Of a stretch of 37,394 nucleotides of DNA, positions 6,058-14,334 are shown one piece after another; the stretch's first letter is position 1, and each line of letters starts with the position of its first letter. A program made the translations under genes and the position numbers. This stretch comes from an uncultured Bacilli bacterium (GTDB lineage Bacteria; Bacillota_I; Bacilli_A; RF39; UBA660), in assembly GCA_947623705.1 (NCBI GenBank), contig CANQHT010000001.1, positions 1-37,394 on the forward strand. The letters are read 5' to 3'. The notes beneath the pieces were generated by a model. It was not told where the DNA came from, ran no database searches, and saw nothing but the letters and a program-made list of their open reading frames with translations.

Positions 6058-6522
6058 ATGGATAATAATCTAAATAAGAGTATTTATTCATATGCTTTAG
6101 AATTTACTGATGAAGATGTAATAACTTTTTATGATGCTGCGAAAGTATTATTAAAAGGACTTGATTGTATAGTTTGTCGGGAGAGTGCTGCCGATATTCA
6201 AGGATATTCCAATGGTGGTTTTCGCCATCAAATATATGTTTATTCTGAAAAAGATTTTAATCTTCCATATGTTAAGTGTTTTATAGTAAAAAAATTAGAT
6301 AAAATTCCATTTATTGATTTTGATGGGGTAAAAGTATCACCAATTAATGATGCAATTATTGATATGTTAAGCAGTGATGATACAGATACCCAAGTTTTGT
6401 ATGAAACTTTTGCTGATTATTATTGGGAAAATAACGAATCATATAAGGGTTTAGTAATTCCCAAAAAATTAAAAAAGAAAGCTAAACATTATATGGAAGA
6501 GGGAATTTTATTCTATGAATAA
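6058..6522 (+). CDS. Uncharacterised protein, AbiEi-like
   Basis: A 154-residue soluble protein. The middle (ESAADIQGYSNGGFRHQIYVYSE, then KCFIVKKLDKIPF and VSPINDAIIDML) resembles the nucleotidyltransferase-like central region of AbiEi/AbiEi_4 antitoxins, where a Ser-Ala helix is followed by a strand and a final helix. The usual N-terminal winged helix is missing and no AbiEii toxin follows, so if related it is an orphan. The start is placed at 6058 because AAAGGGA lies 9 nt upstream and the promoter leaves no room for the ATG at 6040. It sits between a toxin-like island and the dcw genes. Function unknown. Confidence 0.6.
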   Translation: MDNNLNKSIYSYALEFTDEDVITFYDAAKVLLKGLDCIVCRESAADIQGYSNGGFRHQIYVYSEKDFNLPYVKCFIVKKLDKIPFIDFDGVKVSPINDAIIDMLSSDDTDTQVLYETFADYYWENNESYKGLVIPKKLKKKAKHYMEEGILFYE

Positions 6523-6605
6523 TGTTTTAAACAAATTATGTCAAGTATAGTGGTAGAGTCTACTATTTTATAATATTTTAGTGTATAATTTAATTAGGTG
6601 ATACG

Positions 6606-7694
6606 ATGAATTTAATTATTTCGGCCGGTGGCTCAGGTGGACATATTTATCCTGCTTTAGCTATTGTTAAAAAATTTCAAGAAAAAGAAAAAGACTTAAA
6701 TGTTTTATATATTGGGACCCATAATCGAATGGAGAATGATATTATTCCTAAAAATAATATTCCTTTTAAATCAATAAAAATTTATGGCTTTAGTAAAAAT
6801 ATTTTGAAAGATATTAAAAATGTGGGATATTTATATAAGGCTTATAATACTTGTCTTAAAGTGATGGAAGAATTTAAACCGGATGTTGTTATTGGGGTTG
6901 GGGGTTATGTAACGATGCCGGTTATAATGGCCGCCCGTAAATTAAAAATTAAAACCGTTATTCACGAACAAAATATGATTCCGGGGAAAACGAATAAATT
7001 TTTAAGTCGGGGAGTAAATGCCGTTTTAACAACTTTTAAAGATAGTCAAAAATATTTTAGTGAGTATGTTAAATGTATTTATACGGGTCATCCTTGTGCC
7101 GATAATGTTCATTTGTTAAAGGCCGCTTCTAAAGAAAGTTTAGGTTTAAGTAAGAATAAAAAATTAGTTTTAGTTACCAGTGGTTCTCAAGGTAGCAGTG
7201 GCCTTAATGCGAAATTAATTGAGTATTTAAAATTAGCAAAAGATGCAAGTTATGAAATATTATTTGTAACGGGTAAAAATAATTATGAAACATTTATTAA
7301 AGAAAATCATTTTGCTAAAAATATTCATATTGTTCCTTATTTAGATAATATGGCCGGATTTTTAAAAAATTGTGATTTAGTTATCGGAAGAGCAGGGGCC
7401 GGTACTATTGTGGAACTCTTAGCTAGTAAAACCCCATCTATTTTAGTGCCTAGTCCAAATGTTGCTAATAACCATCAATATTATAATGCTTTAGAATTAG
7501 ATAATAAAAAGTTAGCTATTATGATTGAAGAAAAAGATTTAGATAGTCAAAAATTATTTGTAAGAATAAATGACTTATTAAGTGATAATGCTGAATATAA
7601 AACCTTAAAGAAAAATTTAATGGCTTATAAAACAGAAAATGCTAGTGAAAATATTTATAAAGTAGTAAAGGAGATTATTCATGAAGTTAAGTGA
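6606..7694 (+). CDS. murG: UDP-GlcNAc:lipid II-precursor GlcNAc transferase MurG
   Basis: A 362-residue GT28 glycosyltransferase, the usual length. MurG adds GlcNAc to lipid I on the inner membrane face, giving lipid II for peptidoglycan synthesis. The N-terminal GGSGGH loop (residues 8-13) binds the lipid-linked acceptor and diphosphate. HEQNMIPG and the C-terminal GRAGAGTIVELL segment, which contacts UDP-GlcNAc, are intact. The ATG follows TTAGGTGA, close behind a TATAAT box at 6584-6589, so the leader is very short. The gene overlaps murB by 14 nt and opens a murG-murB-ftsQ-queH run. Confidence 0.97.
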   Translation: MNLIISAGGSGGHIYPALAIVKKFQEKEKDLNVLYIGTHNRMENDIIPKNNIPFKSIKIYGFSKNILKDIKNVGYLYKAYNTCLKVMEEFKPDVVIGVGGYVTMPVIMAARKLKIKTVIHEQNMIPGKTNKFLSRGVNAVLTTFKDSQKYFSEYVKCIYTGHPCADNVHLLKAASKESLGLSKNKKLVLVTSGSQGSSGLNAKLIEYLKLAKDASYEILFVTGKNNYETFIKENHFAKNIHIVPYLDNMAGFLKNCDLVIGRAGAGTIVELLASKTPSILVPSPNVANNHQYYNALELDNKKLAIMIEEKDLDSQKLFVRINDLLSDNAEYKTLKKNLMAYKTENASENIYKVVKEIIHEVK

Positions 7695-8562
7695 TTTTGG
7701 CGAGGTTTCAGAAAATGTTTCTTTAGAAAATTATAATACTTATGGTATTAAGACTAGAACTAAATATTTAATTAAAGTAAAAGATATTCCTAGTTTAATA
7801 GATTTACTTAAATATTTAGATAGTAATAATTTAAAATATTATCTGTTAGGTAAAGGATCGAATGTTATTTTACCAGATGAGACTTTTGATGGAGTTATTA
7901 TTACTTTAGATAATTTAAATAAAGTAGCGATTAAAGATAATTTGGTGGAAGCAGAAAGTGGGGTAGTACTTGCAAAACTAGTAAGTGAAGTTGTAAATAA
8001 CAATTTAGGTGGTTTAGAAAGTTTAGCCACTATTCCGGGTACTTTAGGGGGTGCTTTAAAAGGTAATGCCGGATTTTTAAAAGATATTACAATTTATAAT
8101 TATGTCACCAGTGTAACCGTTATTAGAAATTATGAACTCGTAACTATTCCGAAAAGTGAAATTGGTCTTGCTCATAGATATACCACATTTAAAGAAAATA
8201 ATGATATAATAGTTAAAGCGAGTTTTGAACTGGAAGAAAAAGATAAAGAAGAAATGATAAAAGTTATTCAAGAAAATCGCGAAAAAAGAATCAATACCCA
8301 ACCAATGGAATATAAAAATGCGGGGAGTGTCTTTAAAAATCCAGAAGGCTTGTCTAGTGGTAAGTTAATTGATGAAGCTGGCCTTAAAGGACTTTGTGTT
8401 GGAGATGCCGAAGTATCCGAAAAACACGCTAATTTTATTGTTAATAAAGGAAATGCTACTAGTAAAGATATTAAGGAATTAATCAAAGAAATTCAAAAAA
8501 TAATTAAAGAAAAAGATAATATTGATTTAGAATTAGAACAAGTTATTGTTAATTGGGGTTAA
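7681..8562 (+). CDS. murB: UDP-N-acetylenolpyruvoylglucosamine reductase MurB
   Basis: A 293-residue FAD enzyme that uses NADPH to reduce the enolpyruvyl group of UDP-GlcNAc to give UDP-MurNAc. FAD-binding signatures are present: GKGSNVILPD, then ESLATIPGTLGGALKGNAG. The catalytic Ser lies in NAGSVFKNP, followed by the GDAEVSEKHANFIVN segment. The size and the shortened C-terminal region fit the type II (Bacillota) enzyme. The start at 7681 has an AAGGAG site inside the end of murG, so the two genes overlap and are probably translationally coupled. ftsQ begins 3 nt after the stop. Confidence 0.97.
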   Translation: MKLSDFGEVSENVSLENYNTYGIKTRTKYLIKVKDIPSLIDLLKYLDSNNLKYYLLGKGSNVILPDETFDGVIITLDNLNKVAIKDNLVEAESGVVLAKLVSEVVNNNLGGLESLATIPGTLGGALKGNAGFLKDITIYNYVTSVTVIRNYELVTIPKSEIGLAHRYTTFKENNDIIVKASFELEEKDKEEMIKVIQENREKRINTQPMEYKNAGSVFKNPEGLSSGKLIDEAGLKGLCVGDAEVSEKHANFIVNKGNATSKDIKELIKEIQKIIKEKDNIDLELEQVIVNWG

Positions 8563-8565
8563 ATT

Positions 8566-9321
8566 ATGGAAGAAAAAAAGACAAAAAAGAAAAGGAAAAT
8601 TAGATTTAAAGGTTTAATTTTATTACTATTAGTAGGTTATTTAATTATTTCTGCAGGTATTTATCTTTATAAGATGCCCATTAAAAGTATTAAAATTGAA
8701 GGTAATACTTATTTAAAAGATAATTATTTAACTAATTATTTAGATATTGATGGTAAGTCGATTTTTAAAGTTAGTAGTAAGAGTATAAAAAATAAATTAA
8801 AAAGTTTGGATTTAATTAGTGATGTTAAAGTTCATAAAAATATTTTAGGTAAATTAACGATTACAGTGGAAGAAGAAAAAGCTTTGTTTTATAACTATAA
8901 TAATAAGAAAATTGTTTTATCGAATGGTAAGGAAGTAGATTATCAAGAATCTTATTTAGGTATTCCGGTTTTAATTAATATAGTTCCTGATAAAGTATAC
9001 ACGGAATTTGTGAAAAAACTAAATGATGTCGATAAAGATGTCTTAAGTTTAGTTAGTGTTATTGAATATTCCCCTTATGTGGTAAGTGGAAAGACGGTGG
9101 ATGATAAAAGATTTTTACTACGGATGAATGATGGGAATAATGTTTATATTAATACGATTAATATAAAAAAATTTAATGATTATTTAAGTATGTTAGAGGG
9201 TTATCTAAATAATAAAGGTAATGTTAAAGGTTGTCTTTATTTAGATAGTAATTTGGAAACTAGTGTTTTTGAAGAATGTGAAATGCCTGATGTAACTGAA
9301 GGTGATAACGATGCCGAATGA
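8566..9321 (+). CDS. ftsQ: Cell division protein FtsQ/DivIB
   Basis: A 251-residue bitopic membrane protein. A Lys/Arg-rich cytoplasmic tail (residues 1-15) precedes one transmembrane helix (about 16-36). An extracellular POTRA domain follows, beginning IKSIKIEGNTYLKDNYL, and then the beta domain with the EEEKALFYN and PYVVSGKTV-like strands typical of DivIB. It acts in the divisome with FtsL and DivIC to control septal peptidoglycan synthesis. Its position after murB matches the murG-murB-divIB order of Bacillus. The end overlaps the start of queH, and the acidic C-terminal tail is not conserved in the family. Confidence 0.92.
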   Translation: MEEKKTKKKRKIRFKGLILLLLVGYLIISAGIYLYKMPIKSIKIEGNTYLKDNYLTNYLDIDGKSIFKVSSKSIKNKLKSLDLISDVKVHKNILGKLTITVEEEKALFYNYNNKKIVLSNGKEVDYQESYLGIPVLINIVPDKVYTEFVKKLNDVDKDVLSLVSVIEYSPYVVSGKTVDDKRFLLRMNDGNNVYINTINIKKFNDYLSMLEGYLNNKGNVKGCLYLDSNLETSVFEECEMPDVTEGDNDAE

Positions 9322-9934
9322 GAAAATAAATTATGATAAAGTTTTAGAGGAATTAATTAAAAATTTAGATGGTAAACCAACCTTACTTTTACATAGTTGT
9401 TGTGGACCTTGTTCGAGTTATGTTATTACTTATTTAAAAGATTATTTTAAGATAACGGTATTATATTATAATCCGAATATTGAACCAGAAGATGAGTATT
9501 TAAAAAGAAAAGGAGAACAAATTAAATTAATTCAAGAATTAAATGATAATGATGTTACTCTTTTAGATATTGATTATGATAATAAAAGTTACCGGGATAA
9601 AGTTAAGGGTAGAGAAGAAGACAAGGAAGGTGGACTAAGGTGTCACTTATGTTATGAATTAAGACTTAATAAGACTGCCCAAGTAGCGAAAGAAAAAGGC
9701 TTTGATTATTTTGGAACAACTTTAACCGTAAGTCCTTATAAAAATGCTCAAGTTTTAAATCAAATTGGTGAGAAGCTTGCAAATACTTATAATATAAAAT
9801 GGTTATATAGTGATTTTAAGAAAAAAGATGGTTATAAGAAAAGTATTGAATTATCTAAAAAATATGCTTTATATCGCCAAGATTATTGTGGGTGTGAATT
9901 TAGTAAAATACAAAGAAACGATTTGGAAAAATAA
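9311..9934 (+). CDS. queH: Epoxyqueuosine reductase QueH
   Basis: A 207-residue protein of the QueH (former DUF208) family, which reduces epoxyqueuosine to queuosine in the tRNA wobble position and is the non-homologous alternative to QueG. The cysteine motifs that bind the metallocluster are visible: HSCCGPCSS near residue 30, RCHLCYELR near residue 110 and YCGCEFS at the C terminus. The YYNPNIEP segment is also typical. I choose the ATG at 9311, preceded by GAAGGTGAT, over an upstream in-frame GTG at 9302. The gene overlaps ftsQ by 11 nt and so rides on the murG transcript. Confidence 0.95.
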   Translation: MPNEKINYDKVLEELIKNLDGKPTLLLHSCCGPCSSYVITYLKDYFKITVLYYNPNIEPEDEYLKRKGEQIKLIQELNDNDVTLLDIDYDNKSYRDKVKGREEDKEGGLRCHLCYELRLNKTAQVAKEKGFDYFGTTLTVSPYKNAQVLNQIGEKLANTYNIKWLYSDFKKKDGYKKSIELSKKYALYRQDYCGCEFSKIQRNDLEK

Positions 9935-9976
9935 TCGTTTTTGTATGGTATAATATTTTTTAGGAAGGAAATAACT

Positions 9977-11464
9977 ATGCGGCAGTTAAAAATGGATGAT
10001 AATTTTCAAAATTTAGAATTTGAAGAATTAGAACATTGGCAAAGTGTCAATGATATACCCAAAGATGTTTTAAAATTTATTGATAATATTAGTAAAAGAA
10101 GAGCTCTTTATCTTTATAATGATCATAATTTTTATTGTCCTTTTTGTTTAAGTAAATTAAGAAATAATTTTCGGTGTCCCAAGTGTCATAAATCTTTCAA
10201 AAGATATAAAGATGAAAATGATATAATGACTGCAAGCACTATCGAATCTTTAAGAAATTGTTATTTTGAATATTATTATTATGTTTTTGAGGTGCAAAAT
10301 GAAGAAGTATTACTCTATATTTTAGAAGAAGATATATCTTATAATAATCCTTTAACACTAGATTTATATCGTACTACTAATATTTTAATTAAAGAAATAT
10401 TGCATCTAACTCAAAATGGTTATTATGAATTATTAAATAAAAATTATTATAGTTATAAAAGTATAGATTTAGAATTATTTAAAAAAGATGGTTCTTATAA
10501 TTTAGATACTTTATTTCTATTTGATAATAAATATGTTGATTATTGCAGTGCTTATTTATATGTCGATAATTTGAATGATTTAAAAGATACTATTTATCGT
10601 TATACCAAAATATGGCAAGCCAAAGATTATTTAAAGAAGAAAATGGTTAAATTATCCAGTTTAGTTTATGCACCTTTACATTTTAAAAGTTTTGAATATT
10701 TAATGCAAAATAAATTATATAATTTAGCCTTTAATGAAGGATACATTTTAAAAATGGATAGTAAAGATAAAATGTTACTTTCTAAAAATAATAAATATTT
10801 AAAAATGCTTATTAAATATAATTTGGGTTTTGATGAATATTTAGCTTTAAGAATGTGTCCCACTTTAGATTTAGATTTAATTATTTTTTTAAGTTTTAAT
10901 ATTGAAATTACCCAAAAAATTCAAGATATAGCTAACATTAATTTTGTTAAATTAAAAAAATATTTTGCTGAACATAAATATAGTGAGGGAATGCTAGTAG
11001 AATATTATGATTATTTAAAGTTAGCTCAAGATTTAGGATTTGATTTAAAAGATAAAAAAGTATTATATCCTGAAAATTTAATCCAAGAACATGATAAATT
11101 ATATTTAGATAATTTAGTTATTGAAGATAAAAATATTAATAAAAAAATAAAAAAAGTGGCCGCTAGTTTAATGGATAATTATTATGAAGATGAAAATTAT
11201 GTTATTAAACCCATACTGGATTTAGAAGGTTTAATAGATGAAGGAGTAAAGCAACATAATTGTGTAAGAACTTATGCTAAAGATTATGCTAATGGTTTAA
11301 CCCATTTATATGTGATGCGGAAGAAAAGTAATTTAAATGATTCCTTTGTAACTATTGAAGAATATCATAATAAAATAATACAAGCAAGGTGTAAATATAA
11401 TGAAGCACCTGATACAAATACTATAAAAATTATTCAAAATTGGGTTAAAACGATTAAGAGATAA
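9977..11464 (+). CDS. PcfJ-like protein with N-terminal zinc ribbon
   Basis: A 495-residue protein. Near residue 40 is a four-cysteine zinc ribbon (CPFC, then CPKCHK). The C-terminal 90 residues carry the PcfJ-domain pattern: EGVKQHNCV, a Tyr/Gly stretch, then FVTIEEYHNKIIQARCKYNEAP. The central 300 residues are Leu, Lys and Tyr-rich helices without a recognised fold. PcfJ homologues are common on conjugative plasmids and in Bacillota accessory regions, but their molecular role is not settled. The start is the ATG at 9977 after AGGAAGGAA, with its own TATAAT at 9949-9954. It separates queH from the transpeptidase gene, an unusual place for such a gene. Confidence 0.8.
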   Translation: MRQLKMDDNFQNLEFEELEHWQSVNDIPKDVLKFIDNISKRRALYLYNDHNFYCPFCLSKLRNNFRCPKCHKSFKRYKDENDIMTASTIESLRNCYFEYYYYVFEVQNEEVLLYILEEDISYNNPLTLDLYRTTNILIKEILHLTQNGYYELLNKNYYSYKSIDLELFKKDGSYNLDTLFLFDNKYVDYCSAYLYVDNLNDLKDTIYRYTKIWQAKDYLKKKMVKLSSLVYAPLHFKSFEYLMQNKLYNLAFNEGYILKMDSKDKMLLSKNNKYLKMLIKYNLGFDEYLALRMCPTLDLDLIIFLSFNIEITQKIQDIANINFVKLKKYFAEHKYSEGMLVEYYDYLKLAQDLGFDLKDKKVLYPENLIQEHDKLYLDNLVIEDKNINKKIKKVAASLMDNYYEDENYVIKPILDLEGLIDEGVKQHNCVRTYAKDYANGLTHLYVMRKKSNLNDSFVTIEEYHNKIIQARCKYNEAPDTNTIKIIQNWVKTIKR

Positions 11465-11503
11465 ATTAGTAAATTTAAACATATTATTTAAGTGGTGAAT
11501 AAT

Positions 11504-12760
11504 ATGTTTTTTAATGATATTCATATAAGAATAAGATTTGTTTTATTAGTTATTATTATTGTTTTAATTTTAGTTATTGGGAAAGTATTTTATATTCAAG
11601 TAATTTCTTATAATAAACTATCACAAATTACCGAAGATTTATGGAGTAGAAAGATGACTATTAATGCCCCAAGGGGAGATATAGTTGATCGTAATGGGAA
11701 TATTTTAGCCACCAGTATTGTAACAACCACTATTTATGTTGTTCCTAATCAAATTCAAGATAAAGAAAAAGTTTCCAAAGATATTGCCGAGATTTTAAAT
11801 TGTGATTATGATGATGTGTATAAATATGTATCCAAACATAGTAGTATGGAAATTATTCGAAAAGGAATGGATTTAGATAGTGAAACGGCCGATAAAATAG
11901 ATGCTTTAGGTTATGATGGGGTCTATCTTGTTTTAGATTCTAAAAGATATTATCCTTATGGGGAAACTTTAGCCCATATTATTGGTTTTGTTGGGAGTGA
12001 TAATCAAGGTTTATCCGGACTAGAACTTACTTATGATAAATATTTAACGGGTACAAATGGCGAATTAAAATATTATAGTGATGGAAAGGGTAATAAATTA
12101 GAAATACCAGATAGTTATGTCGCCCCGACTAAGGGCATGACTTTAGAATTAACTTTAGATATTGAACTTATTAAAGCCGTTGATAATGAAATTGATAATG
12201 CCATGAGTAAGTATGATTCTGAGTCTGCTTTAGCTATTGTCATGCGACCTAAAACCGGCGAAATTTTAGCAATGGGTAGTAAACCATCATTTGATCCCGC
12301 CAATTATCAAAAGTATAGTGAAGAAATAATTAACAGGAACTTACCAATTTGGAAAACTTATGAACCCGGTTCAACATTTAAAATTATTACTCTTGCTAGT
12401 ACCGTCGAAGAAGGAACAGTTGATTTAATGAAAGATACTTTTACGGATGGTGGAGCCATAACTGTTGATGGCGCAACTTTGCATTGTTGGAAACATGGGG
12501 GTCATGGTACGCAAACATATTTGGAAGTAGTAGAGAATTCTTGCAACCCAGGCTTTGTTTCTTTAGGGCAAAAATTAGGGGTCGAAAAGTTAATGAGTTA
12601 TATTAGAGGTTTTGGCTTTGGGAGTAAAACGGGAATTGACTTAAATGGGGAAGGTAATGGAATTTTATTTCAAAATAGTAAAATGGGGCCAGTTGAACTT
12701 GCCACCACTGCTTTTGGGCAAGGAATAAGTGTAACGCCAATTCAACTTACTGTCTTATAA
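11504..12760 (+). pseudogene. SpoVD/FtsI-type penicillin-binding protein, 5' part, interrupted by the element
   Basis: The first 1,243 nt of a class B penicillin-binding protein gene, then four codons and a stop supplied by inserted DNA. The product has a short cytoplasmic tail, a transmembrane helix (about residues 9-30), the dimerisation domain with RGDIVDRNG, and the start of the transpeptidase domain with the active-site Ser290 in STFK and the SCN motif at 346-348. The KTG motif and PASTA domain are in the other part at 27547-28218. Joining both parts across CAAC gives 633 residues, close to SpoVD (about 645) and with a single PASTA domain like SpoVD. The start is the ATG at 11504 after AGTGGTGA. 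As it stands, the transpeptidase domain is incomplete and should be inactive. Confidence 0.92.
12734..12757. other. Left attachment junction (attL) of the integrative element
   Basis: Host codons for T-P-I-Q (12734-12745) lead into element DNA. The four bases CAAC at 12743-12746 are shared with the right junction at 27556-27559, and flanking bases match partly. Large serine recombinases exchange at a 2-bp core, which should lie inside CAAC. Confidence 0.8.
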
Positions 12761-12830
12761 ATGATACTTTAATTCTTCTTTTTCTTTTGGTATACTATAT
12801 TTAGTTATTTACTTTGAAGGGAGTGGCTCT

Positions 12831-13712
12831 ATGAATAATTTTAACTTAAATTTATTTAAATATTTTTATTATGTCGTTTATTATAATGGCTTTACTAATG
12901 CTTCAAAAAATTTAAATATTGCTCAATCATCATTAAGTTATAATATAAAGCAATTAGAATTACAATTGGATAAAACATTAATTATTAGAGATAATAAAAA
13001 TTTTGAATTAACGGAAGATGGAAATAATTTATATGAAAATTTAAAATCAGCTTTTAGTATTTTGAATCAAAATTTGGAACAATTCGATAATCAAAATACT
13101 ATGGAATTAACTATTGGTACTAGACATTATCTATCAGATTTCATTTTTAAAGATTCAATCGTGGAATTTATTAATACCTATCCTAATATTCATATCAATA
13201 TAAAATTATATTCTAAATTAGATGTTAAAAAATATGAAGATGAGTATGACATTTTAATTGATTATGAAGACTATACTAATTTAATTAATACTAATAATAA
13301 AGATTTATTATGTACTTTAAATAATACTTTTGTTTCCGGTAAAGAACTATCAAAAAATTATGAATCAGTTAAGTCTATTAAAGAACTTGGAAATACAAGA
13401 TTAATATCAATGTGTCCAAATAAAAGAAATGGTAAATTTCAAAAAATGTGCTTTGAAAATGGTATCTTATTTGAAAATATTATTTCAGTTAATGATAGTA
13501 TAATATCTAAAAAGTTAGTAAAGAATAATTTGGGATTATGTTTTGTTAATAGAGAGTATTTTAAAGAAGAAATAGCTAATGGCGAAGTAAAAGAAATTAA
13601 AGTAAAAGAGCAACTTTTTAATGATAAAGTATATATTGTCTATAAAAATAGTAATAATAATATAAATAAATTTATTAAGATATTAAAAAAGCAATATGAG
13701 GAGGAATTATGA
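12831..13712 (+). CDS. LysR-family transcriptional regulator
   Basis: A 293-residue protein of the usual LysR length. Residues about 3-60 form the winged helix-turn-helix (NGFTNASKNLNIAQSSLSYNIKQLE), followed by a linker helix and a divergent periplasmic-binding-protein-like effector domain beginning near LTIGTRHYLSDFI. LysR proteins usually bind near T-N11-A sites and respond to a pathway metabolite. This is the first gene of the element, behind a TATACT box at 12791-12796 and a GAAGGGAG ribosome-binding site. It overlaps the Nudix gene by 4 nt (ATGA). The likely target is the operon promoter near 14306, where an inverted repeat is present. Confidence 0.9.
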   Translation: MNNFNLNLFKYFYYVVYYNGFTNASKNLNIAQSSLSYNIKQLELQLDKTLIIRDNKNFELTEDGNNLYENLKSAFSILNQNLEQFDNQNTMELTIGTRHYLSDFIFKDSIVEFINTYPNIHINIKLYSKLDVKKYEDEYDILIDYEDYTNLINTNNKDLLCTLNNTFVSGKELSKNYESVKSIKELGNTRLISMCPNKRNGKFQKMCFENGILFENIISVNDSIISKKLVKNNLGLCFVNREYFKEEIANGEVKEIKVKEQLFNDKVYIVYKNSNNNINKFIKILKKQYEEEL

Positions 13713-14227
13713 TGAGTAAGTGGGATTTATATGATGCTAAATTTAATAACACTGGAATTGTTATAAATGATACTGATGAAATACCTGATGGTAAGTATCA
13801 TTATTCTATAAATGCTTGGATATTAAATTCTAAAAAGCAATTATTATTAATAAGAAATACTTTAAATTATAATATTCATTATCCTGGTTTTTGGAGTAGT
13901 ATAAATGGCAATGTTTTAAGTGGAGAAAATTCAAATGCGACATGTATTAAAGCTATTAATAATAAGATAGGAATAAAAATCTTAGATTCGGAAATGCAAA
14001 CTATAGATAAAAAATTACGAGATCCTTATCATTATATTTATGAAACCTTTATTGTAAATAAAGATATTGATTTAAATACAATATGTTTTAGAGATAATAC
14101 TGCTGTTCAAGCTAAATGGGTAGATTTAAAAGAATTATATAATATGATTGAAAATGGGGAAATTGCTTGGGTTTTAATTCCAAGAATAGAAGAATATGTA
14201 ATACCATTAATGAAAGAGACTAATTGA
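13709..14227 (+). CDS. Nudix-fold protein with degenerate catalytic box
   Basis: A 172-residue protein with the fold of the IPP-isomerase/YfcD branch of Nudix proteins: HYSINAWILNSKKQLLLIR, then HYPGFWSSINGNVLSGEN, and YETFIV further on. The Nudix box should read GX5EX7REUXEEXGU. Here the G and first E are present, but the RE and EE positions are occupied by KA and NK, so metal-dependent hydrolysis is unlikely. Some such proteins act as sensors, as in the Nudix-related regulators; because it is translationally coupled to the LysR regulator, a sensing role is possible but unproven. GAGGAGG precedes the start. A terminator begins inside its last codons. Confidence 0.75.
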   Translation: MMSKWDLYDAKFNNTGIVINDTDEIPDGKYHYSINAWILNSKKQLLLIRNTLNYNIHYPGFWSSINGNVLSGENSNATCIKAINNKIGIKILDSEMQTIDKKLRDPYHYIYETFIVNKDIDLNTICFRDNTAVQAKWVDLKELYNMIENGEIAWVLIPRIEEYVIPLMKETN

Positions 14228-14248
14228 TTAGATTAGTCTTTTATTATT
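14217..14248 (+). terminator. Intrinsic terminator of the lysR-Nudix pair
   Basis: AGACTAAT (14217-14224) pairs perfectly with ATTAGTCT (14232-14239), followed by a T-rich stretch. It separates the regulator pair from the biosynthetic operon. Confidence 0.8.
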
Positions 14249-14261
14249 AGATTTTTCTATG

Positions 14262-14311
14262 TTTTCTATCGAAAATTTGAATGATTAAATTACACTTTAC
14301 TATTATATAAT
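14262..14311 (+). promoter_or_regulatory. Operon promoter with adjacent inverted repeat
   Basis: A perfect TATAAT (14306-14311) has no good -35 box at the right spacing, which suits an activator-dependent promoter. Upstream, TTTTC (14262-14266) and GAAAA (14271-14275) form an inverted repeat about 30 bp before the -10 box, a candidate LysR operator. Confidence 0.55.
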
Positions 14312-14334
14312 ATTCATTAGTTAGGGGGGATAGA

